This document shows positions 1 to 6,076 of a stretch of DNA of 12,866 bases, one piece after another. A model generated the notes under the pieces. The model saw only the letters and a program-made list of their open reading frames with translations. It was not told where the DNA came from and ran no database searches. The stretch is from the NCBI GenBank assembly GCA_965603095.1, contig CBFDBQ010000054.1, positions 1-12,866 of the forward strand. Reading direction: 5' to 3'. This DNA comes from DAOVVL01 sp965603095. GTDB taxonomy: Bacteria; Pseudomonadota; Alphaproteobacteria; Rhodospirillales; Magnetovibrionaceae. Within the stretch, counting starts at the first letter, position 1. The number at the start of each line of letters is the position of its first letter. The translations under genes were made by a program, and so were the position numbers.

Positions 1-628
1 CTGCGGCGTGAACTTTTTTAGATAAATCATCGGTAATAAACGCATGATTGCAATGCAAGCTTAGGCAATCATGGCGCTGTAATCTTTCAAGCCAATTTTC
101 CGGTATGGCATAGGCTATTAACCCACGTGGTACTTCGGGCATCAGTTGACGAAATGTATCCAATGCGGTTTCGCTCATGGAAGAAACCAGCATCGGCGCA
201 CCCGTCGGCCATATTTTTTTAACTACATCAGCCGCGGCCCTTGCTGTTGGCTCTTCCCATCCCAAAGATGGTTTAATTTCCATATTAAGAAACATATTGT
301 GCTGAATGACTAGCCTTAGTCCATCTTCCAGTGTTGGTATGCGTTCACCTGAAAATTCATCAGCGAACCAACTTCCGGCATCTAGCCCGGATATATCATC
401 CATGTTTTTTAAAACAATTGGCCCACTGCCATCGGTGCATCTTTCAACATCAAAATCATGGTGAATAACGCAAACTCCATCACCGCTAATGGTTACATCA
501 AATTCAACCGCAGGGGAGCCAAGTTCCCCGGCACGGGCAATGGCCGCCAAGGTATTTTCTGGTGCGCTACCGCTAGCGCCGCGATGGGCTATTACCTTGG
601 GAATTTTCAATTTACTTAGCGTGGCCAT
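1..628 (-). CDS. ugpQ: Glycerophosphodiester phosphodiesterase, C-terminus outside the window
   Basis: Predicted to hydrolyse glycerophosphodiesters to glycerol-3-phosphate plus the head-group alcohol. The 209 visible residues begin MATLSKLKIPKVIAHRGASG. They show the GDPD family motifs in order: HRG with APENT (H15, R16, residues 14-26), the metal-binding E42/D44 of VEFDV, the catalytic HHD (H57, D58) and NMEIKP (E117). There is no signal peptide, so the enzyme is probably cytoplasmic like UgpQ rather than periplasmic like GlpQ. UgpQ-type proteins are about 240-250 residues, so only a short C-terminal piece is missing. The ATG at 628 lies 12 bases after the upstream permease stop and follows a GGAAAG-like ribosome site, so it is the last visible gene of the minus-strand transporter operon. 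Family assignment is firm. The substrate head group is unknown. Confidence 0.92.
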   Translation of the reverse strand, partial: MATLSKLKIPKVIAHRGASGSAPENTLAAIARAGELGSPAVEFDVTISGDGVCVIHHDFDVERCTDGSGPIVLKNMDDISGLDAGSWFADEFSGERIPTLEDGLRLVIQHNMFLNMEIKPSLGWEEPTARAAADVVKKIWPTGAPMLVSSMSETALDTFRQLMPEVPRGLIAYAIPENWLERLQRHDCLSLHCNHAFITDDLSKKVHAA

Positions 629-640
629 AGGGATAGGGGC

Positions 641-1504
641 CTACTTTCCATTGTGTTTATCGCGTTGGGTAAATACGCTCAACAATGCTAACCCCCCAGA
701 AACCACCATCAGCAGTAACGAAAGTGCATTAAGAATTGGGGTTGAGCCTTCTCGTAGGCGGCTATACATGGCGATTGTCATCGGTTGATCTGAACCTGCC
801 AACATCAAGGTTGTATTGAAGTTCTCAAACGACATTAACAGCGCGACTATCGCCGAGCTTATAATTGCTGGCATCAAGTATGGCAGCGTAATTGTGCGTA
901 TTGCAATTAACTTGGTGGCACCAAGATTTAATGCGGCCTCTTCAAGCGACATATCAAATTTTCTCAGGCGAGCCGAAATTACCAATGTAGTGATGGTGGT
1001 TATAAAAGAAAACTGTCCAACTACTATTAAAAATTTACCCGGACGAAGGAATTCAAGATCCATATTCCATGCGCTCTCGGCAAAATTGGCAATAGTGCTG
1101 GAGAAGGCCAATATGGAAATGCCAAGTATCACCCCGGGAATAACCAGCGGCAACAGCATCAACATATAAAAAAAGTTTTTTAGCGGAAAATTCTCGCGCT
1201 CAAACAAGAAAGCGTTTGTTGTGCCAACGGCGACAGAAAGAGTCGCAACCCATAGCGCTATATAAAACGATGTTCCAATGCTTCCCAACAGACTTTGGTC
1301 ATAGAAAATTCCCCGTTTTGGTCCCATCTCACTAAAAAACCAATCCAATGTAAAACCGTTCCACGGCAGGGATGGAAATAGGGAATCATTAAATGCAAAT
1401 GCGGCAACCACAAGCAACGGCATGGCTAAATATATAAAAAATATAACCACATATGCCGAATACGAAAACTTAAACAGCTTGGGCTGAGGAATTGTTGGTA
1501 TCAT
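641..1504 (-). CDS. ABC transporter inner-membrane permease, PotC-like
   Basis: Second permease of a PotABCD-type importer, 287 residues and integral to the inner membrane. About six hydrophobic segments are visible, for example around residues 17-38, 75-100, 111-135, 158-178, 210-228 and 258-280. The cytoplasmic coupling loop carries the EAA signature EEAALNLGA (residues 188-196), followed by a PYLMPAI segment, which is the contact with the ATPase. The length fits PotC/PotI. The ATG at 1504 has a strong G-rich ribosome site (AGGGGGG) and lies 11 bases after the preceding permease stop. It sits between the PotB-like permease and the GDPD gene in one operon. The family is clear. The transported compound is not shown by this protein, and the context suggests something other than a polyamine. 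Confidence 0.93.
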   Translation of the reverse strand: MIPTIPQPKLFKFSYSAYVVIFFIYLAMPLLVVAAFAFNDSLFPSLPWNGFTLDWFFSEMGPKRGIFYDQSLLGSIGTSFYIALWVATLSVAVGTTNAFLFERENFPLKNFFYMLMLLPLVIPGVILGISILAFSSTIANFAESAWNMDLEFLRPGKFLIVVGQFSFITTITTLVISARLRKFDMSLEEAALNLGATKLIAIRTITLPYLMPAIISSAIVALLMSFENFNTTLMLAGSDQPMTIAMYSRLREGSTPILNALSLLLMVVSGGLALLSVFTQRDKHNGK

Positions 1505-1515
1505 GTCTAGCCCCC

Positions 1516-2379
1516 CTAACCCATTGTGTTTTTCAAGGTCTGGCCAGTTGCTTTAAGCCCAGACCAAACAATTATTGATGACAAAAACAGTAACAAAAAC
1601 CCAAATGCCGAACCCAGTTCCCAATTAAAACGAGTTATAAATTGAGTATAAATTTGTGCGGTAAACCACATGCTGTCTTTTCCACCCAATAGAATTGGCG
1701 TCAGATAATTTCCTAATGTCAGCATAAATACAATTATGCAGCCAGAAACTATTCCCGGCATGGCATGGGGAATAATAATTTTTCGCATCACCGTAAACCC
1801 ATTTCCGCCCAAGTCGTATCCAGCCTCAACCAAACTATCGTCAAGGTTATCAAGGGTTGAAACCATGGGCACCACCATAAACAGCATTGAGGTGTAAACC
1901 AGACCGACCATAATTGTGGCGTCATTGTAAAGCATTTCAATTGGCCCATCGACAAGACCGGCCCACTGCAACATGTTGCTAATAACGCCTGATTCTCTCA
2001 GTAAAATCATCCAGCCAAATGTGCGAACCAGTTCGCTTACCCAAAAAGGAATAAGACAAAGTAAAAACAATACGGACTTAAGCCTTCCGCGCAACATCTT
2101 GGCAATGTAATAGGCAACCGGAAAAGCAATAATAAGCGTGATGACAGTCGCGGTTATTGACATGATTGCAGTTCTGGCAAATGTGCGCCAATAAAGTGGC
2201 TCCGTAAAAAACTCGATATAATTTGCCATTCCAGACTCATACACTCTTGGGCCGACGCGAACCCGGGCAGAATAAAGAAACATATCCACATGCGGTAAAA
2301 TAATCAGCGTCAAAAGCCAAACTGCCAGCGGCGCAAACAGCAGGTAAATCCATAATTTTCCGGCGGCTTTGATGTCCAT
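1516..2379 (-). CDS. ABC transporter inner-membrane permease, PotB-like
   Basis: First permease of the importer, 287 residues. It has an N-terminal membrane segment (about 10-30) and further segments around 67-95, 102-125, 153-173, 208-228 and 258-275. The EAA-type coupling loop is at about 185-193 (EAGYDLGGN), followed by IIIPHAMPGI, as in PotB/PotH. The LIPFWVSELVRTFGW stretch (109-123) is characteristic of the PotB branch. The ATG at 2379 is only 5 bases from the ATPase stop. Its GGAG ribosome site overlaps that stop codon, which suggests translational coupling to the ATPase. It is expected to form a heterodimeric channel with the PotC-like protein. Confidence 0.93.
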   Translation of the reverse strand: MDIKAAGKLWIYLLFAPLAVWLLTLIILPHVDMFLYSARVRVGPRVYESGMANYIEFFTEPLYWRTFARTAIMSITATVITLIIAFPVAYYIAKMLRGRLKSVLFLLCLIPFWVSELVRTFGWMILLRESGVISNMLQWAGLVDGPIEMLYNDATIMVGLVYTSMLFMVVPMVSTLDNLDDSLVEAGYDLGGNGFTVMRKIIIPHAMPGIVSGCIIVFMLTLGNYLTPILLGGKDSMWFTAQIYTQFITRFNWELGSAFGFLLLFLSSIIVWSGLKATGQTLKNTMG

Positions 2380-2384
2380 GCTAA

Positions 2385-3539
2385 TTACTCCAAAGGGCCA
2401 GAAGAAGATGTATCGCTATTGGCTGCAAAAACATTGGCTTGATTTGCGCGCCAACCGATAAAGACCTCTTGGCCTTTGCGTAGCCCCTTAAATTCCCCGG
2501 TTTGCGGAAGGGCCACATCTATTTCGTTGCCATGGGCAGTTTCGCGAACCAATGCTGTGCTGTTGGCGCCGTTGAAAAGCAAGCTTTCGACTATTGCCGT
2601 CATCTTGTTGTCCATGGCCTCAACCTTTGCGGCGTCGGTGGCGAGAACCACTGATTCGGGCCTGACAAAGATTTCAACCCCATCACCAATTGTTGGGTGT
2701 TGCCCGGAAATTGGCTCGGCAAGCATTCGGTGCCCACTTTCGGTATCGACGGCTATTTCTCCACCGGAAATATTGGAAACCTTGCCCGTCCAGCGGTTGC
2801 TTTCGCCAACGAACCCGGCAACAAATTCTGTCTTGGGGTCGTAATAAAGCTCCTGCGGAGTGCCCACCTGCTCAAATTTGCCCTCGTTCATTACCGCGAC
2901 CTTGTCCGACATAACCAACGCTTCGGATTGATCGTGGGTGATGTAAACAAAGGTAGTGCCAAATTGGGTTTGCAGGTTTTTTAGCTCAATCTTCATATGT
3001 TCGCGCAGCTTAAGGTCAAGCGCACCCAACGGCTCATCAAGAAACAAAACCGTGGGGTTGAGAACCAAGCAGCGGGCGATTGCAATGCGCTGTTTTTGTC
3101 CACCGGACAATTGATCAATGCGCTTGGGCCCGGAATCTGCAAGGTCAATACGTTCCAACACCGACCCTACCAGTTTTTTAATTTCTGCTTTTGCCGTGCC
3201 TTTTCGTTCAAGCCCGTAGGCAATATTTTCTTCGACGTTCATCATCGGAAACAGGGCCAGATGTTGAAATACCATGTTTACCGGGCGCTTGTTTGGCGGC
3301 ACACCGAGAACAGATTTTCCTTTAATCAATATGTCCCCAGAAGTTGGTGACATAAACCCGGCGGCCATGCGCAACAATGTGGTTTTACCGCAACCAGATG
3401 GCCCTAAAATTGAAAAAAATGATCCCTTAGGCACGGCAAAAGATACATCATCTACCGCCCGCATGTTGCCAAAGGTTTTTACTACATTGCGACATTCAAG
3501 ATCACTTGGATCTTCGATGTTGTCATTTACCATACTCAT
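2385..3539 (-). CDS. ABC transporter ATPase, PotA-like
   Basis: ATP-hydrolysing subunit of the importer, 384 residues from the chosen start. It shows Walker A GPSGCGKT (46-53), the Q-loop at Q92, signature LSGGQ (144-148), Walker B VLFLDEP (164-170), a D-loop with GALD and the switch His in ITHDQ (H202). A C-terminal TOBE-like regulatory domain spans roughly 250-375 (RPESVVL and beyond), as usual for PotA/UgpC-type ATPases. I chose the ATG at 3539, which has GGAG just upstream; an ATG at 3533 is also possible. The frame stays open upstream to a TTG at 3569, but that stretch lies over a perfect inverted repeat and reads as an untranslated leader (MHPLLLHRRR). The gene lies 93 bases downstream of the binding-protein gene and 5 bases upstream of the first permease. 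Confidence 0.93.
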   Translation of the reverse strand: MSMVNDNIEDPSDLECRNVVKTFGNMRAVDDVSFAVPKGSFFSILGPSGCGKTTLLRMAAGFMSPTSGDILIKGKSVLGVPPNKRPVNMVFQHLALFPMMNVEENIAYGLERKGTAKAEIKKLVGSVLERIDLADSGPKRIDQLSGGQKQRIAIARCLVLNPTVLFLDEPLGALDLKLREHMKIELKNLQTQFGTTFVYITHDQSEALVMSDKVAVMNEGKFEQVGTPQELYYDPKTEFVAGFVGESNRWTGKVSNISGGEIAVDTESGHRMLAEPISGQHPTIGDGVEIFVRPESVVLATDAAKVEAMDNKMTAIVESLLFNGANSTALVRETAHGNEIDVALPQTGEFKGLRKGQEVFIGWRANQANVFAANSDTSSSGPLE

Positions 3540-3558
3540 GCGTCTCCGGTGTAAAAGT

Positions 3559-3598
3559 AAGGGGTGCAAAAGATGCTATCACACCTCATGCACCCCTT
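3559..3598 (-). terminator. Stem-loop between binding-protein and ATPase genes
   Basis: The ten bases AAGGGGTGCA (3559-3568) are repeated as an exact reverse complement at 3589-3598, separated by 20 bases. On the minus-strand transcript this gives a GC-rich hairpin between the binding-protein stop and the ATPase start, followed by a broken T run (TTACTTTTA). It could be a partial terminator or a 3' mRNA-stabilising element. Such stem-loops often let a binding protein be made in excess over the membrane subunits. The repeat is seen directly; the role is inferred. Confidence 0.5.
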
Positions 3599-3632
3599 TT
3601 AGTCAGTCATAGTCAGTCGGTTAATTTCTAGA

Positions 3633-4715
3633 TCAGTTAGACTTAGCAGCCTTTACGCGATCAAGAATCTTACCTTCAATTTCTTCAAGTCCTGCTGGTA
3701 CCGGAGGATACCATTTAACGTTATCAATATCCGCGGCTGAGAATGTTCCCTGAAACAGCTTACGCTTGCCTTCTTCAACAAAAGCATCCGACCCCTTGGA
3801 AGCGGTAAAGTTACCAGCCGCCTCGGTGATCATGGCTGCTATTTTTGGCTGCATTACAAAATTGATCCATTTGTAAGCGGCGCTTTCTGCCTTGGTTTTC
3901 TTTGGTAGGGCAAAGGTATCAATCCAACCAAGAGCACCTGACGTGGGCGCAATGGTCACAACCTCTGGCTTATCGGGGCTGATTTTCCAACCGGAACCAT
4001 CCCATGCCATTGCCGCAACCACTTCGTTAGAACGGATAAGGTTGATAAGCGCATCACCACCAGACCAGTAAGCCTTAACGTTAGATTTGCAATCAATAAG
4101 CTTTTTTTCAACCTTGCTCATAATTTCTGCATATTTGGCTTTGTCGCCATATGCCGCAAACGGATCTTCGCCCATTGCGAAGGCAAAACCGATAAGGGTT
4201 GGTCGTTTAAGACGGTACGTTACCTTGCCGGCATATTTAGGATCACAAAGATCGGTATAATCTTTAATGCCTGATGCCATTTTTGTATTTATCGTAAGGG
4301 CGCTGGTACCCCAAACGTGCGGCACGCCGTAAACTTTGCCATTATGGGCCGTGTTTTTCTTGGTGCCTTCAAGCATTGATGTAATCATCAAGCTAGAATT
4401 AATCTTTGAAAGATCAATTGGCTTGTAGATATCAAACTCTGCCTGGGCGCTGGTAATGCGATCCTGTGAGGGTTGGGCCAAATCAAATCCGGCACCACCA
4501 GTAGCACGCAACTTAGAAATCATTTCTTCGTTGTTAGAAGCTGTAACTTCCACATCAATGCCGGATGCGGCCTCGAATATAGCCACAACTTCATCGGGGG
4601 CATAACCACCCCAAGTCAAAAGACGAAGCGTTTCCGCCTGCACCGATGTTGCCGCAAGCGCTATCCCAAAGCCGGTAACGATTCCGGTAAGGGTTTTTGT
4701 TTTTTTGTTAAACAT
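3633..4715 (-). CDS. Periplasmic substrate-binding protein, PotD/PotF family, probably not for polyamines
   Basis: Extracytoplasmic ligand-binding subunit, 360 residues, delivering substrate to the adjacent permeases. The N-terminus is a Sec signal peptide with basic MFNKKTK, a hydrophobic core and an SVQA cleavage site (after residue 27). The mature part follows the PotD fold order: LLTWGGYAP (32-40), DLAQPSQD (78-85), an AMAWDGSGW segment (W238) and LGWIDTFALP (W264, D266). Against E. coli PotD from memory, the tryptophans and the WxD aspartate remain. The tyrosine of the VPSTYY segment becomes D85, and the D168/E171 acidic pair falls in a basic stretch (RLKR, 168-171). This argues for an anionic or otherwise different ligand. 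Two cysteines (C157, C209) might pair in the periplasm. The ATG at 4715 has a consensus GGAGG nine bases upstream. It is the first gene of the minus-strand operon. Confidence 0.9.
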   Translation of the reverse strand: MFNKKTKTLTGIVTGFGIALAATSVQAETLRLLTWGGYAPDEVVAIFEAASGIDVEVTASNNEEMISKLRATGGAGFDLAQPSQDRITSAQAEFDIYKPIDLSKINSSLMITSMLEGTKKNTAHNGKVYGVPHVWGTSALTINTKMASGIKDYTDLCDPKYAGKVTYRLKRPTLIGFAFAMGEDPFAAYGDKAKYAEIMSKVEKKLIDCKSNVKAYWSGGDALINLIRSNEVVAAMAWDGSGWKISPDKPEVVTIAPTSGALGWIDTFALPKKTKAESAAYKWINFVMQPKIAAMITEAAGNFTASKGSDAFVEEGKRKLFQGTFSAADIDNVKWYPPVPAGLEEIEGKILDRVKAAKSN

Positions 4716-4756
4716 GTTTTATTTCCTCCAAACATCCAGTGACATGCGCATTCAAA

Positions 4757-4768
4757 TATTGCGCAATA
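4757..4768. repeat. Perfect 12-base palindrome in the transporter leader
   Basis: TATTGCGCAATA is its own reverse complement and lies about 41 bases upstream of the binding-protein start codon. It could be a protein-binding site or a small hairpin near the ribosome site. A 12-base palindrome can arise by chance in sequence of this composition, so the function is uncertain. Confidence 0.35.
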
Positions 4769-4870
4769 ATTCTGTAGGCCGTAACAATAGTCCACAGTGC
4801 GATGATTTAAAGGGGATAACGGTAGCCTGATAGTGTTTGAAAAAAAGAGCCAAAAACTTGCTTAACCACA

Positions 4871-4916
4871 CAAACCTTTCAACAAACCTTCCGCAAACAC
4901 TTCCCGTAACTTTCCG
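4871..4916. repeat. Imperfect direct repeats with 11-13-base period
   Basis: Units CAAACCTTTCAA (4871-4882), CAAACCTTCCG (4883-4893), CAAACACTTCCCG (4894-4906) and TAACTTTCCG (4907-4916) follow each other without gaps. ACAAACCTT occurs exactly twice, 12 bases apart. The near-helical spacing resembles a set of binding sites for a regulator of the transporter operon. Chance low-complexity drift is the alternative. Confidence 0.45.
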
Positions 4917-5020
4917 CCAGACCCCCCTGTTGTGTTTTTATTATTAAACAGGTTAATGATAATTATTTCTGCCCTAAGGCCCAATAAGAGTAATAAGGCT
5001 TCCTATGGTTGGCAATACAA

Positions 5021-5040
5021 AATTTGCGGTTTCGATGATA
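5021..5040. promoter_or_regulatory. Candidate GlpR operator 1 (transporter side)
   Basis: AATTTGCGGTTTCGATGATA matches the E. coli GlpR consensus WATKYTCGWWWWCGAWMATW (from memory) at 17 of 20 positions: 8 in the left half and 9 in the right half. It begins five bases downstream of a minus-strand TATAAT (5046-5051), so it would cover the transcription start of the transporter operon, a classic repression position. A GlpR-type gene lies about 1 kb away. The match is seen in the sequence; binding is inferred. Confidence 0.5.
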
Positions 5041-5045
5041 ACTTT

Positions 5046-5051
5046 ATTATA
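5046..5051 (-). promoter_or_regulatory. Candidate -10 box for the transporter operon
   Basis: A perfect TATAAT on the minus strand (ATTATA on the plus strand). No good TTGACA-like box is seen 16-18 bases upstream, so the promoter may be weak or activator-dependent. Its position directly before operator-like site 1 supports it. The implied leader is about 320 bases long. Confidence 0.35.
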
Positions 5052-5152
5052 AGTGAACATATTTCAATGAATAACAGCTTGAATCTTTGTACCCATTATA
5101 CCTTTATTTAAGCTAACTAATTGTAATAAATGAAATAAATTATTAAAGTACA

Positions 5153-5172
5153 TATATTCATTTTCGAAAACT
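5153..5172. promoter_or_regulatory. Candidate GlpR operator 2 (regulator side)
   Basis: TATATTCATTTTCGAAAACT matches the same GlpR consensus at 17 of 20 positions (8 left, 9 right) and contains the palindrome TTTTCGAAAA. It ends six bases before the plus-strand TATAAT at 5179, so it would overlap the -35 and spacer region of the amidotransferase-regulator promoter. This is consistent with autoregulation by the GlpR-type protein. A second overlapping register (half-site 5159-5168, 9 of 10) is possible. Confidence 0.5.
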
Positions 5173-5178
5173 TTTGAC

Positions 5179-5184
5179 TATAAT
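5179..5184 (+). promoter_or_regulatory. Candidate -10 box for the amidotransferase-regulator operon
   Basis: A perfect TATAAT 33 bases before the amidotransferase ATG, preceded by a poor -35 (TTCATT-like, 16-base spacing). A start at about 5190 would give a leader of about 28 bases that contains the AGGAG ribosome site at 5202-5206. Confidence 0.45.
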
Positions 5185-5217
5185 AGAACATAATAACACA
5201 CAGGAGCCTGTTGGCAG

Positions 5218-6072
5218 ATGTTTAAAACCTTGAATATTCTGGTTGTTGACGGATACCCCAAGACCGACCGAGACAACCTTGCCGGATGCGGAATGACCGT
5301 GGCTGGCGAGCTTTATTCCGCCATGCTGCAAAACTGCGGCAAAGATATCGGCTGTAATATAAAAACAGACATTATTTACGCATCCGATTCTGACGGGGCA
5401 ATTCCGGGTGGTAGCCCTGCTGGATATGACGGCATGGCGTGGACTGGGTGCTCATTAAATGTATATGACGACGACCCCCGAGTTCACCGCCAAATCGAAC
5501 TACAGCGCGCCGCTTTTAATGCAAAGGTTCCATCATTTGGTAGTTGTTGGGCCATACAGATTGCCGCGGTTGCGGTTGGTGGTGAAGTTAAGCCAAACCC
5601 ACGTGGGCGCGAAGTGGGTATTACAAGAAAAATTGCCCTTAATAATAATGGGCGCAATCACCCTCTGTATCGGGGCAAACCTGATGTGTTTGATGCATTC
5701 ATAAGTCACATTGATGAAGTTACAAATGTTGGGTCGGGGGGAGCTGTTCTTGCGGGAAATGATTTTACGGCGATACAGGCCATGTCAATTGAAAATAATG
5801 GCTGCCAATTTTGGGGGGTTCAATACCATCCAGAATATGACCTATATCAAATGGCTCGCTTGGTACATTGCCGCACCAGCGCATTAATTAAAGAAGGTTT
5901 TTTTAAAACAGAAGCAGACGCCGCAATCTACGTGAAAAACATGGAACAGTTACATCTTGACCCCAATAGCAAATCACTTTCATGGCTACTGGCAGTTGAT
6001 GATGATATTGTTGATACCGCAAAACGTCAGACAGAAACCAGAAACTGGCTGCAAAGCCTAAAACAAGGTTAG
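5218..6072 (+). CDS. Stand-alone class I glutamine amidotransferase domain protein
   Basis: A 284-residue cytoplasmic protein of the class I (triad) glutamine amidotransferase fold, similar to the GuaA N-terminal type. The nucleophile is C110 in PSFGSCWAIQIA and the His-Glu pair is H204/E206 in WGVQYHPEYD. The oxyanion strand may be the AWTGCSLNVYD segment (74-84). No synthetase or acceptor domain is attached and none lies nearby, so the partner or substrate is unknown; it may act as a hydrolase on a gamma-glutamyl or amide compound. The ATG at 5218 has AGGAG 11 bases upstream. It is followed after 4 bases by the GlpR-type regulator and is divergent from the transporter and GDPD operon, so it probably belongs to the same pathway. 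Fold and catalytic residues are clear; function is not. It is not a typical PuuD, whose nucleophile context differs. Confidence 0.85.
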   Translation: MFKTLNILVVDGYPKTDRDNLAGCGMTVAGELYSAMLQNCGKDIGCNIKTDIIYASDSDGAIPGGSPAGYDGMAWTGCSLNVYDDDPRVHRQIELQRAAFNAKVPSFGSCWAIQIAAVAVGGEVKPNPRGREVGITRKIALNNNGRNHPLYRGKPDVFDAFISHIDEVTNVGSGGAVLAGNDFTAIQAMSIENNGCQFWGVQYHPEYDLYQMARLVHCRTSALIKEGFFKTEADAAIYVKNMEQLHLDPNSKSLSWLLAVDDDIVDTAKRQTETRNWLQSLKQG

Positions 6073-6076
6073 GAAA

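Larger units (their letters stand above)
4716..5217. other. Divergent control region between transporter and regulator operons
   Basis: This 502-base AT-rich stretch holds no convincing gene. It separates the binding-protein gene (leftward) from the amidotransferase gene (rightward). It contains outward-facing TATAAT boxes at 5046-5051 (minus) and 5179-5184 (plus), two GlpR-operator-like sites at 5021-5040 and 5153-5172, imperfect direct repeats at 4871-4916 and a 12-base palindrome at 4757-4768. If the minus-strand box is used, the transporter mRNA would have a leader of about 320 bases. Confidence 0.7.

Noticed and set aside
3540..3569. N-terminal extension of the ATPase from a TTG codon (MHPLLLHRRR)
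   Set aside because: It overlaps one arm of a perfect inverted repeat and does not resemble PotA N-termini. ATG codons at 3539 or 3533 follow GGAG and fit the family length.
3601..3618. AGTCAGTC direct repeat just after the binding-protein gene
   Set aside because: Two eight-base copies ten bases apart are too short and isolated to support an attachment site or mobile element.
641..4715. Plain annotation as a spermidine/putrescine importer
   Set aside because: The family is right, but the binding-protein pocket changes and the GDPD/GlpR context argue against polyamines, so symbols potA-D were not assigned.
4788..4807. Third GlpR-like operator near the binding-protein start
   Set aside because: Only the right half matches (8 of 10); the left half matches 5 of 10, about what AT-rich sequence gives by chance.
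5218..6072. Assignment of the amidotransferase as PuuD (gamma-glutamyl-GABA hydrolase), tempting because of the Pot-like transporter
   Set aside because: The nucleophile context is FGSCWAIQ rather than the PuuD type, no other Puu genes are present, and the regulator and GDPD point to glycerol-3-phosphate rather than putrescine.
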